From DASSBG01 sp035703755 (GTDB lineage: Bacteria > Pseudomonadota > Gammaproteobacteria > Xanthomonadales > Rhodanobacteraceae): a DNA stretch of 11,191 bases. Positions 1 through 7,043 of this stretch are shown here, one piece after another (positions within the stretch are counted from its first letter, which is position 1; each line of letters begins with the position of its first letter). Below the pieces are notes generated by a model. That model saw only the letters and a program-made list of their open reading frames with translations, had not been told where the DNA came from and made no database searches. The stretch is taken from contig DASSXP010000297.1 of the NCBI GenBank assembly GCA_035703755.1, positions 1 through 11,191 on the forward strand. The letters are read 5' to 3'. Both the position numbers and the translations under genes were made by a program.

Positions 1-482
1 GTCGCCAGCATGGCGATCACGGTTTCGGGGATGTTGGGCATGAAGCCCGCCACGCGGTCGCCGACGCCGACGCCGGCATCTTTCAAGGCATGCGCCAGCC
101 GCGCCACCTCGCCGTGCAACTCGGCATAGCTCAACTGCCGCTGCTGGCCCCATTCGTTGCGGAATACGATGGCGGCCTTGTCATCCTTGTAGCGCAACAG
201 GTTCTGGGCGAAATTGAGCTTGACATTGGGGTAGAAGCGCGCGCCCGGCAGCTTGTCGGCATCGGCCAGCACGGTGTCGAAATCACCCGTGGCGCGGATG
301 CCGCAAAACTCCCACACCAGCGGCCAGAAGCGCTCCGGGTAGCGGATCGAGTATTCGTACAGCGGCGCGTAGCTGCCGATGTCCTCATTGCCGGTCTGCT
401 CGCGCACAAAGCGCGTGAAGCGCGTCATGTTGGCGCGTTCCGCGCGCTCCGGCCCCGGTTCCCAGATCGGTTTGTTGCTCAT
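1..482 (-). CDS. aacS: Acetoacetyl-CoA synthetase, N-terminal part (runs off left edge)
   Basis: This is the first 160 codons of an acyl-CoA synthetase of the ANL (adenylate-forming) superfamily. It most likely activates acetoacetate to acetoacetyl-CoA with ATP and CoA in the cytoplasm, feeding ketone-body, leucine or polyhydroxybutyrate metabolism. The N-terminus (MSNKPIWEPGPERAERANMT) and the region LNFAQNLLRYKDDKAAIVF (residues 89-107) resemble the N-terminal cap of acetoacetyl-CoA synthetases more than acetyl-CoA synthetases. The segment LSYAELHGEVARLAHALKDAG (about residues 117-137) followed by GVGDRVAGFMPNIPE is the usual start of the AMP-binding domain. The P-loop-like and catalytic motifs lie beyond the window. 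The start ATG (480-482) has an AGGAG ribosome binding site just upstream. The gene follows the glycosylation operon after 104 bp and probably has its own promoter. The family is fairly sure; the exact substrate is less so because only the N-terminus is visible. Confidence 0.85.
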   Translation of the reverse strand, partial: MSNKPIWEPGPERAERANMTRFTRFVREQTGNEDIGSYAPLYEYSIRYPERFWPLVWEFCGIRATGDFDTVLADADKLPGARFYPNVKLNFAQNLLRYKDDKAAIVFRNEWGQQRQLSYAELHGEVARLAHALKDAGVGVGDRVAGFMPNIPETVIAMLA

Positions 483-586
483 GCCTGCTCCTGTATCGCG
501 GTGCTGTCAGCCGTCCGCCGCCAGCCGCCAAAGATAGCAGCTGGCAGGGTGCTCGGCGACAGGACTTTCGGCCGATGGCAGGCAGT
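483..586. other. Intergenic region between the YfhO-type gene and aacS
   Basis: These 104 bp separate the last gene of the five-gene operon from aacS, both on the minus strand. I see no convincing hairpin plus U-tract terminator for the operon. The stretch holds a weak extended -10 promoter candidate and the aacS ribosome binding site, and nothing else that I can support. Confidence 0.6.
531..539 (-). promoter_or_regulatory. Candidate extended -10 promoter element for aacS
   Basis: On the minus strand the sequence reads TGC-TATCTT, an extended -10 (TGn) followed by a hexamer matching TATAAT at four of six positions. It would place the transcript start about 40 nt upstream of the aacS ATG. 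No good -35 hexamer is seen at 16-18 bp, so this is only a weak candidate. Confidence 0.3.
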
Positions 587-2920
587 TCAGTTTGCGGCCA
601 CGACGCGCCTGGCCTTGCGCCGTCGGCGTGGCAAAACGATGGCCAAAAGCAGTCCCAGGCCCGACAGCATGTAGCCGATACGGCGTCCCTGTGGGCTGTA
701 GTTCATGGTCAATCGGTGCTTGCCGGGCGGCACGACGATGCCGGTCAGTCCGTAGTCGACTCGCAACAGGTCCACCGTGTCGCCATCAAGCTGTGCGCGC
801 CAGCCGCGGTCAAGCGGCATTGACAGTACCAGGATGCGTGCCTGGTCGGCATTGATCGTGCCCTCTATCGAGTGGCTGCCGGAAACCCGAATCGTGGCCT
901 GTGCCGGGCCGCTGGCGGGTGTGTGCCGTTGATTGAGGCGGTCGAATTGCGCCTCGATTGCGCTTCGGTCCGCGATGATGGCCTGATGCCGTGTGGCGGC
1001 CTGACGCTGTGCAACCGGCATGGCGTCGGCTTCCGCTTCGTCAAGGATCGAATCGGCAAGGAAACCAAAAGGCAGCGCGTCCGGGTTGCGGTACACGGCC
1101 CATTTGCCCATGTTGGTGATCGGAGTCAGACCCGGCCACGGGGCGCCATTTCCCGCAGCGACCATGACATAGCGAACCGCTTCGAGATTCGCAACCGGCT
1201 GGCAACAGATTGCCGGATCAACGTAATTCGGGAACGGGTACGAGCGTGGGATTCCCATTCGATCCACGAATCGGGTGATGCTCAAGTCGTGAAAGTAGTA
1301 GGACGTAGTGCCGTGATAATCCTGCGCCATGGGATCGTTGAGATAGATGGATGGCGAAGTCTTCATGACCCGGTAGAAGCCGCCATCCGTATCCTGGGCG
1401 CGAATGAACGCCAGCGCATCCAGCCCGTCCGCGTAGCTGCCACGGCTGCTGCTGCCATCCAGCGCCACATTGTTGCGTGCCGTCAGCGAAGGCGTGCTTT
1501 GGAGGCAGAACTCCGCGACACACAGCAACACGAGTACCGGCACCACGAACGGTCGGACGCGTGATAGCCGCGATTGGGTGATCAGGATTGCGGCGTAGAC
1601 GGATGCCAGAACGATGGCGTGATGTGCGTAGGCCGCATTGAATGCGCTCGGGGCCATGTACAGACCGATCCCGGCGATGCCGACGATGCCTATCCAGGCG
1701 ACGAACAACGCGAACGGATCGACACCGTCCCGCAGTGCACGCCGCAGGCCCAGCAGCCCCAGCACCAGGATGATGGCCGAGATCCACAGCGTCGAGTGGC
1801 GAAACGTGATGTGCCCGAAGCCGAAGGTTGCGTAACGGAAAAACGGAAACAGCAGGTAAGCGCCGATGCCGATCAAGGCAACCCAGAACAGACGCTGTGC
1901 AATCTTGCTTGCTTCGCGCACGGCAAGTTGGGTAACGCACAGCAATGGCAGCAAGCCGATGTAGAAAGACGGGCCTTCGAGGTAGTTGGCCCAGCCGTGA
2001 TAGGCGTCGCCGACGCCGATCAGGTTCTTGCCCAGGAAACCGCTGATCTCCGAACTCAACTCCATCCGGTCATTGAAGCGCAATGAGCCCAGAAAGGTGT
2101 TGACGAACAATGAGTGGGTGCCGCCAACACGCGGGCTGTCCAGAAAGTGGAACAGCGCGGGCAGCAACAGTGGCGCAACCAGCATCAATCCGATCAGAAA
2201 GTAGCCGAGGAAGGTGGCTGCTTGCCGGATCATCTCGCGCAGCGGGAACCGTGTGACGATGCTGTAGCGGACGGCGAGGTAGAGCGCCGTGAAGAATGCG
2301 AACTCATACAAGCCGAATGCATTGCCAAGGCCGATGACAGCACCGGCCGCAATGGCGGCACCCGCGCTGTTTTTGCGCAGTGCGCGTTCCAGCAGAAACA
2401 GGTACAGGGAGAACTGCAAGAATTCCGTGCCGTGCAGAACCTCCCACTGCGCATTGATCATGCCGTAGTCGCAAAATGCGTAGCACAATCCGCCAAGCAG
2501 CGCATAACGCCGTTCGAAGCCGACTTCCTTGAGATAAGCCAGCATGAACCCGCCGGCCAGCAGGTCGCGGATAATGAAGGTAGGCAGACGCGCGCCCAGT
2601 TGCCAGTCCAGAGGCAGCCAACTGGTGACCAGCCACAACGGGTCGAACAGGTTGCCGATGAAGCCACCCAGCCCGAGGTGGAAGGACCAGGCGCTGAAAT
2701 CCAGTGCATGGAAGGCCCGGCTGATGCCCAGCTGCAGTGGATAGAAGCTGAAAATCGTGTCCGCGCCGATATCCGCGAAGGCGAGCGCCTTGCCGTTGGC
2801 GACGTAGTTGGCGATCACCAGCGCGAAGGGAATCGCCGCGGCGGCGAGGTACCACAGGGTGCTCGAACGCATGGACACGAAACGGGTTATTGATTGCGAC
2901 AGCCTTTCTTGAGTGATCAT
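587..2920 (-). CDS. YfhO-type polytopic membrane protein, probable GT-C glycosyltransferase
   Basis: This 777-residue integral membrane protein resembles the YfhO family. An N-terminal membrane helix (about 21-40) is followed by a first outside loop with an acidic motif, ADIGADTIFSFYP (49-61), in the position where GT-C enzymes carry the catalytic aspartate. Many further hydrophobic segments follow up to about residue 475. A large soluble, presumably periplasmic domain (about 476-745) contains NLEAVRYVMV (578-587), like the family's LLGVKY motif, and LSMPLDRGWRAQLDG (699-713), typical of the YfhO C-terminal domain. A last helix (about 748-763) ends in an Arg-rich cytoplasmic tail. In Firmicutes, YfhO works with the GT2 protein CsbB to transfer a lipid-linked sugar to lipoteichoic acid. 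The same role on an unknown acceptor is inferred here. The ATG has an AGGAC site, and the gene starts 12 bp after the methyltransferase stop, last in the operon. Vicinal cysteines (572-573) lie in the soluble domain. By eye, base composition is less GC-rich than its neighbours. Confidence 0.8.
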   Translation of the reverse strand: MITQERLSQSITRFVSMRSSTLWYLAAAAIPFALVIANYVANGKALAFADIGADTIFSFYPLQLGISRAFHALDFSAWSFHLGLGGFIGNLFDPLWLVTSWLPLDWQLGARLPTFIIRDLLAGGFMLAYLKEVGFERRYALLGGLCYAFCDYGMINAQWEVLHGTEFLQFSLYLFLLERALRKNSAGAAIAAGAVIGLGNAFGLYEFAFFTALYLAVRYSIVTRFPLREMIRQAATFLGYFLIGLMLVAPLLLPALFHFLDSPRVGGTHSLFVNTFLGSLRFNDRMELSSEISGFLGKNLIGVGDAYHGWANYLEGPSFYIGLLPLLCVTQLAVREASKIAQRLFWVALIGIGAYLLFPFFRYATFGFGHITFRHSTLWISAIILVLGLLGLRRALRDGVDPFALFVAWIGIVGIAGIGLYMAPSAFNAAYAHHAIVLASVYAAILITQSRLSRVRPFVVPVLVLLCVAEFCLQSTPSLTARNNVALDGSSSRGSYADGLDALAFIRAQDTDGGFYRVMKTSPSIYLNDPMAQDYHGTTSYYFHDLSITRFVDRMGIPRSYPFPNYVDPAICCQPVANLEAVRYVMVAAGNGAPWPGLTPITNMGKWAVYRNPDALPFGFLADSILDEAEADAMPVAQRQAATRHQAIIADRSAIEAQFDRLNQRHTPASGPAQATIRVSGSHSIEGTINADQARILVLSMPLDRGWRAQLDGDTVDLLRVDYGLTGIVVPPGKHRLTMNYSPQGRRIGYMLSGLGLLLAIVLPRRRRKARRVVAAN

Positions 2921-2932
2921 GTCGGGTCCTGA

Positions 2933-3667
2933 TCAGCCGTGTTTCGCCGCCAGCCGTGCCAGCTGATCCTGCAATGCGCGTGGCAGGCAGCGGATGACGA
3001 GCTTGCGCAGGCGATACCAGCGTGGCGAGATGTCGGCGATGCGCTGGTCGGCGGCGATGGCGGTGCGTCGAATGGCTTCCGGCAATTCGGCGATGCGGTC
3101 CTTGTGCACATAGAGCAGCGTGTTGTAGCGGTACCACGCGCTGACGTCGGTGCGCCCGGTCAGCGTGGGGCGCAGGCAGTCGAATGGCAGGTAGCCGTGC
3201 GCGGCCAGCTTGTTGCGCCAGTAGTCGTAGGGCTGTTCGTTGACGTGGAACTCGCCGCCCTGACCTGGTGGCGCGGCGGAAAACAGCAATAAACCGCTGG
3301 CGTGGTGGACCAGGTTGGTGACGAAGGTGTCTGCATGGTCGGCGGCGATGTGCTCGGCGACTTCCAGGGTCTGCACCAGATCGAAGCGCCGGCCGAGGTC
3401 GAAGGCGGAGGCGAGGTCGCGGGCGTTGAAGCGCTCTGCGGGAATCAGCAAGTGCTTGCGGTCGACGTAGTCGCCGTCGACACCCGTGATGTCGGCCACG
3501 CCGGCGACTTGCCAGCGCGCCAGCCAAGCGCCACGTGCACAGCCGACATCGAGGACGGAACGGATGGGCAGCACGCCTGCCAGTTGCGATATGACCGCAT
3601 CGGCCGAACGCGTCGCGCTGGCGGCGGTGTAGGCCATGAAATCGGCGTCGTAAACGTGGTCGCTCAT
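2933..3667 (-). CDS. Class I SAM-dependent methyltransferase
   Basis: This 244-residue soluble protein has the Rossmann methyltransferase core. Motif I is VLDVGCARG (38-46) and the acidic end of strand 2 is GVDGD (62-66). The motif IV region FDLVQTLEVAEHI (95-107) is typical of type 11/23 methyltransferases from glycan clusters. The stretch FSAAPPGQGGEFHVN (129-143) plus QPYDYW recurs in that group. The substrate cannot be read from the sequence; a sugar hydroxyl or carboxyl group is plausible from context. An upstream in-frame ATG would add 19 residues, but MSDHVYDADF is preferred because its ATG overlaps the upstream gene's TGA as ATGA, as at the junction before it. The gene is fourth in the operon and is probably translationally coupled to the small membrane protein. 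Confidence 0.88.
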   Translation of the reverse strand: MSDHVYDADFMAYTAASATRSADAVISQLAGVLPIRSVLDVGCARGAWLARWQVAGVADITGVDGDYVDRKHLLIPAERFNARDLASAFDLGRRFDLVQTLEVAEHIAADHADTFVTNLVHHASGLLLFSAAPPGQGGEFHVNEQPYDYWRNKLAAHGYLPFDCLRPTLTGRTDVSAWYRYNTLLYVHKDRIAELPEAIRRTAIAADQRIADISPRWYRLRKLVIRCLPRALQDQLARLAAKHG

Positions 3668-4032
3668 GCGTGGCTCCGCGTGCAGAGGAAAATGCCGAAG
3701 GCGATGAAGGCAATACCGAACCATTGCGTTGGCGTCAGGCGTTCACCCAGCACCAACCATGCCAGCAGGATGACCAAGGCGTATTGCAGTGACACCACGA
3801 TTTGCGCGCTGTGCAGTTGGAACTGCTGCAAGGACCATGAATAGGCCAGGATGCCGAGTGCAAAGCAGGCGACTCCCGTGATGGTCTGCCAATTCAGCAG
3901 TGCCAGCAGGCCACCCTGTTGTCGAGCGATGTCGGCACCGAGTTTCAACAGAACGTTGCCGGCGGCGTTGCCGATGATGACCAGGCCCAATGCGGCGTAG
4001 CCGAGCCAGCGGCTGTCGGTTGCAAGATTCAT
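3664..4032 (-). CDS. Four-helix SMR/EamA-type small membrane protein, probable lipid-sugar flippase
   Basis: This 122-residue protein has four hydrophobic segments (about 10-30, 46-66, 74-94 and 101-118), the size and topology of small multidrug resistance proteins and the ArnE/ArnF subunits. The first helix has the SMR-like pattern GNAAGNVLLK (21-30), but asparagine 22 stands where EmrE has its essential glutamate 14. The last helices read VLGERLTPTQWFGIAFIAFG, a typical EamA/SMR ending. Without the glutamate, proton-coupled drug export is unlikely. By analogy with ArnE/F, and from its place between a polyprenyl-phosphate GT2 and a YfhO-type protein, it probably flips undecaprenyl-phosphate-sugar to the periplasmic side. 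Its ATG overlaps the asnB TGA (ATGA), and its own stop overlaps the methyltransferase start in the same way. The topology is well supported; the flippase role is inferred. Confidence 0.8.
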   Translation of the reverse strand: MNLATDSRWLGYAALGLVIIGNAAGNVLLKLGADIARQQGGLLALLNWQTITGVACFALGILAYSWSLQQFQLHSAQIVVSLQYALVILLAWLVLGERLTPTQWFGIAFIAFGIFLCTRSHA

Positions 4033-5903
4033 GGCGGTGCGGTGTCGTGAATGAGGGGGGAAGCGTCAAGCGGGCTGGCGGCGAGGGCGGTTTCGGCCCA
4101 CAGGTACAGGCGGTTGTCGACGTCGCCACGGCGATGCTGCGCGAGCGCGTGTTGCCAAAAATCCGCGCGTGCACCGCTGACGTCGCCGGGTTGGCCCAGT
4201 GTGCCTTCCGCGAACCATTGTCCGACCGGCAGGGCGAAACCTTGCTTGCGGCGGGTCAGCACGCGTTCGGGCAGCAGGCCGGCGGCGACTTGACGCACAA
4301 CCCATTTGCCCTGGCCGTGGGCGAACTTCATCCGCGCCGGCAGGCGACGGGCGAAGTCGGCAACGTCGGCATCGAGGAAGGGGGCGCGTACTTCCAGCGA
4401 GTGGAGCATGCTGGCGCGGTCCACTTTGACCAGGATGTCGTCTTGCAGGTACAGGCGAATGTAGAACTGGATTGCGCGTTCGATCTCATCGGCTTGCGGG
4501 TTTTCGTCCCAGGCTTCGATGGCTTCGCTGTACAGCGTTTCAAGGTCGACGGGTTCGTCGAACAGCTCGCCGAGCTCGGCGGCGGTCAGGGGCGCCATCC
4601 ACACCGGCAGGCGCAGCGCCGGACGGTGGGAGAGGCCACGCAACAGGCGCTTTAGCCGAAACTCGAAACTCATGTAGCCATGCGACACCGGCAGCTTCGC
4701 GGCCAGCAGGCTGAGTGCGCGGTGCAGGGGTTTTGGCAGCCAGCGGTCGGCAAGGCGGGCGTAACCGAGTGCCTTGAACGGGTCGTAGCCGGCAAACAGT
4801 TCATCGGCGCCGTCGCCGCCCAGCGCCACCGTCACGTCGTGACGGGCGTACTGGCACAAGAGCCAGGTCGGCAATAGCGAGGAATCGGCGATGGGCTCGT
4901 CCCAGCGGCCATTGATTTCGCCGAGTGCCGCGAGTGCGCGCGCAACCGGCACGGTTTCGATGTGGTGGTCGATGCCGAGGTGACGGGCGACTTCGGCAGC
5001 GTAAGGCGATTCGTCGAAGTCCGCTTCGTTGAAGCCGATGGAATAGGCGCGCAGGCGATCGCTGCCGGCGTGGCGGGTGGCCAACGCCGCAATCAGGGAG
5101 GAATCCAGCCCGCCGGAAAGAAAGCAGCCGACCGCTACATCGGCGACCATGCGGCGCGCCACGGCGGCGTCGAGCAGGGTGTGCAATTGCTCGCGTGCCA
5201 TGGCTTCCGTGATGGACGGGTCCGGTTCCGGTTGGTAGTGCCAATAGCGTGAAGTGGTCAGCTTTTCGCAGCTCAGGTCGAGTTGCAGCGAGTGGCCGGC
5301 CGGGAGTTTGTTGACGCCGGCCAGCAGGCTGCGCGGGGCGGGGACGTAGCCGTAGGCAAAGTATTTGCGCAGCGCCAGCGGGTCTACGCCGCCGTTGATC
5401 AACGGGTGCTCGCGCATGGCCGTCAACTCGGAGGCGAACACGAATTGGCCTTGCGCGTGCGCCCAGAACAGCGGCTTCTTGCCGAAACGGTCGCGGCTGG
5501 CGAACAGCAGGCGCTGGCGGCGGTCGTGGATCACGAAGGCCCACATGCCGTTCAGCCGCGCAGTCATGTGCGGCCCCCAGTGGCGCCAGGCTTGCAGCAA
5601 TACTTCGGTGTCGGAATGGTCGCTGTGGAAATGCGCGCCGAGCGCGACGAGTTCCGTGCGCAGTTCGCGGAAGTTGTAAATCTCGCCGTTGAAGACGATG
5701 ACGGCGTCGCCAGCCGCGGAGTGCATGGGTTGGGCGCCGCCGGCGTGGTCAAGGATCGACAGCCGGCGGTGGCCGAGATTGACGCCATTGTCCGGGTCGC
5801 TGTAGAAGCCGTCGGCATCCGGCCCGCGGTGGCCGATGCGGTCGGTCATGCGCCGCAGCAGTGCCGGGTTGGCGGGGCCGGTGAAGCCGGCGATGCCGCA
5901 CAT
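4029..5903 (-). CDS. asnB: AsnB-type glutamine-dependent amidotransferase (asparagine synthase family)
   Basis: This 624-residue enzyme has both domains of glutamine-hydrolysing asparagine synthetases. The N-terminal nucleophile glutaminase has Cys2 (MCGIAGF), RRLSI (46-50), NGEIYN (72-77) and SDTE (97-100). The C-terminal ATP-pyrophosphatase domain has the PP-loop SGGLDSS (263-269), GGDGADELFAGY (362-373), DRASMLHSLEVRAPFLD (495-511) and the catalytic lysine of RRKQGF (553). All expected catalytic residues are present, so it should use glutamine and ATP to amidate a carboxylate. Free aspartate is the textbook substrate. Such enzymes also occur in polysaccharide clusters, where they can amidate uronic acids, as proposed for WbpS of Pseudomonas. 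The gene lies 2 bp after the GT2 stop and overlaps the next gene by 4 bp, which ties it to envelope glycan modification. The start is fixed by the processed Met-Cys N-terminus. The family is certain; the substrate is open. Confidence 0.95.
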   Translation of the reverse strand: MCGIAGFTGPANPALLRRMTDRIGHRGPDADGFYSDPDNGVNLGHRRLSILDHAGGAQPMHSAAGDAVIVFNGEIYNFRELRTELVALGAHFHSDHSDTEVLLQAWRHWGPHMTARLNGMWAFVIHDRRQRLLFASRDRFGKKPLFWAHAQGQFVFASELTAMREHPLINGGVDPLALRKYFAYGYVPAPRSLLAGVNKLPAGHSLQLDLSCEKLTTSRYWHYQPEPDPSITEAMAREQLHTLLDAAVARRMVADVAVGCFLSGGLDSSLIAALATRHAGSDRLRAYSIGFNEADFDESPYAAEVARHLGIDHHIETVPVARALAALGEINGRWDEPIADSSLLPTWLLCQYARHDVTVALGGDGADELFAGYDPFKALGYARLADRWLPKPLHRALSLLAAKLPVSHGYMSFEFRLKRLLRGLSHRPALRLPVWMAPLTAAELGELFDEPVDLETLYSEAIEAWDENPQADEIERAIQFYIRLYLQDDILVKVDRASMLHSLEVRAPFLDADVADFARRLPARMKFAHGQGKWVVRQVAAGLLPERVLTRRKQGFALPVGQWFAEGTLGQPGDVSGARADFWQHALAQHRRGDVDNRLYLWAETALAASPLDASPLIHDTAPP

Positions 5904-5905
5904 CG

Positions 5906-6880
5906 TCAGCCGGTCCCGCTGGCGTCCGCGTGGACGATGCGACCGATTCGGTACACCGGCTTGGCCTGTGACTCGTGATAGGTACGGTTGAGCATTTCCG
6001 CCAGCAGGCCCATCAGGATGCTGAGGACGCCGGTGACGCTAAGGAACACGGTCAAAAGTGGCAGCGGGGTTTCCACGAATGGCGTATGGGCGAACAGTTT
6101 GAGGGCGAGCGCCCACAGCCCGGCAAGACCGCCGCCCACGATCGACAGCATGCCGAAACCACCGAACAGGTACATCGGCTTGCCGGCGTAGCGATACAGG
6201 AACTTCACTACCATCAGATCCAGCACGACCTTGAAGATGCGCTCCAGCCCGTACTTGGATTGCCCGGCGACGCGCGGGTGATGGGTGACTTCGATCTCGG
6301 TGACGCGGGCACCGTTCCAGGCGGCGTAGATCGGCACGAAGCGGTGCATTTCGCCGTACAACTTGACGCCCTCCAGCACGCTGCGGCGATAGGCCTTGAG
6401 CGAGCAGCCGTAGTCGTGCAGGAAGACACCAGACAATTTTGAAATCAGGTTGTTGGCGATGCGGCTCGGCAGGTTGCGCTTGAGGGCGGCATCCTGACGA
6501 TGCTTGCGCCAGCCGGAGACGACATCGAAGCCCTCGTCGAGCTTGGCCAGCAGGCGCGGGATGTCGGCCGGATCGTTCTGCAGATCGCCGTCCATCGGGA
6601 TGATGATGTCGCCACGGGCATGGTCGAAGCCGGCCATCATGGCGGCGGTCTGGCCGAAGTTGCGCGCCAGATGCAAGGCCGTGACGCGCGGGTCGCTGGC
6701 GGCGACGGCATCCAGCCGTTCGGCCGAGCCGTCGCGGCTGCCGTCGTCGATCAGAATCAGCTCCCAGCGCTTGCCGGTGCCATCCAGCGCCTCGCGCACG
6801 CGTTGCCACAGCGGCGCGATGTTGTCGGCTTCGTTGTAGATCGGCACCGTGATGGTGAGCTCGGGCGCGGGTCGGCTCAT
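5906..6880 (-). CDS. GT2 polyprenyl-phosphate glycosyltransferase (GtrB/ArnC/CsbB type)
   Basis: This 324-residue protein has an N-terminal GT-A domain: TITVPIYNEADNI (9-21), the nucleotide-binding LIDDGSRDGS (43-52), the DxD-type metal site MDGDLQNDP (96-104), and HHPRVAGQSKYG (200-211), typical of dolichyl/undecaprenyl-phosphate sugar transferases. Two membrane helices follow (about 236-260 and 275-297), with a conserved tail ENRTYHE-like here as LNRTYHESQAKP (297-308). This architecture matches GtrB, ArnC and CsbB, which move a sugar from a nucleotide donor to undecaprenyl phosphate on the cytoplasmic face. The donor sugar is unknown. It is the first gene of a five-gene operon, 2 bp before asnB. 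The ATG has an AAGGGA ribosome binding site, lying directly against the foot of a 50-bp hairpin, which could affect expression of the whole operon. The family is secure; the partners are inferred from context. Confidence 0.93.
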   Translation of the reverse strand: MSRPAPELTITVPIYNEADNIAPLWQRVREALDGTGKRWELILIDDGSRDGSAERLDAVAASDPRVTALHLARNFGQTAAMMAGFDHARGDIIIPMDGDLQNDPADIPRLLAKLDEGFDVVSGWRKHRQDAALKRNLPSRIANNLISKLSGVFLHDYGCSLKAYRRSVLEGVKLYGEMHRFVPIYAAWNGARVTEIEVTHHPRVAGQSKYGLERIFKVVLDLMVVKFLYRYAGKPMYLFGGFGMLSIVGGGLAGLWALALKLFAHTPFVETPLPLLTVFLSVTGVLSILMGLLAEMLNRTYHESQAKPVYRIGRIVHADASGTG

Positions 6881-6891
6881 GGGAGTCCCTT

Positions 6892-6941
6892 AAGGCAACG
6901 CTGATGGAGTGGCGCAATCGCCACTTTATCAGCGTTGCCTT
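6892..6941. repeat. 50-bp near-perfect palindrome next to the GT2 ribosome binding site
   Basis: The outer arms are AAGGCAACGCTGAT (6892-6905) and its exact reverse complement (6928-6941). The inner arms AGTGGCG (6908-6914) and CGCCACT (6919-6925) enclose a CAAT loop. Only a GG against TT position (6906-6907 with 6926-6927) breaks the symmetry. In a plus-strand RNA this gives G-U wobbles and an unbroken 23-bp stem; in a minus-strand RNA it gives A-C mismatches. No U-tract follows, so it is not a standard terminator. It could be a MITE or REP-like unit, or a cis-acting structure for the operon. No clear target-site duplication is visible. Confidence 0.85.
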
Positions 6942-6993
6942 GGATTGCTTGCACGGCAAAAGCCGATGGTAACCGAGTTGGCAGCGTGGTGGT

Positions 6994-7033
6994 CTGGCCG
7001 TCACGGACGGGCCAAGCCCGCCGCGACGGCCAG
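6994..7033. repeat. Two-tier palindrome just downstream of etfA
   Basis: The outer arms CTGGCCGTC (6994-7002) and GACGGCCAG (7025-7033) are perfect 9-bp complements. Inside, CGGGC (7008-7012) and GCCCG (7016-7020) form a second stem with a 3-nt loop. The hairpin begins 10 bp after the etfA stop in the direction of transcription. It lacks a U-tract on either strand, so it is more likely an mRNA 3'-end stabiliser, a factor-dependent termination aid or a REP-like unit than an intrinsic terminator. Confidence 0.6.
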
Positions 7034-7043
7034 GTTCGCACAC

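Larger units (their letters stand above)
6881..7043. other. Intergenic region between etfA and the glycosylation operon
   Basis: These 163 bp carry two separate palindromes, listed on their own, and the leader of the GT2 gene. The glycosylation operon must be started here or by read-through from etfBA. I could not find a -35/-10 pair worth calling; a TGATAA sequence lies inside the larger palindrome. No U-tract follows either hairpin on the minus strand. Confidence 0.6.

Noticed and set aside
2304..3713. A 469-codon minus-strand frame across the methyltransferase and the YfhO-type gene
   Set aside because: It is an Arg/Pro-rich +1 shadow of two genes with clear family motifs; no membrane segments or domains.
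6892..6941. The 50-bp palindrome as an intrinsic terminator for etfBA
   Set aside because: Strong stem but no U-tract after it; the sequence after the stem on the minus strand is AAGGGACTCCC leading straight to the GT2 start.
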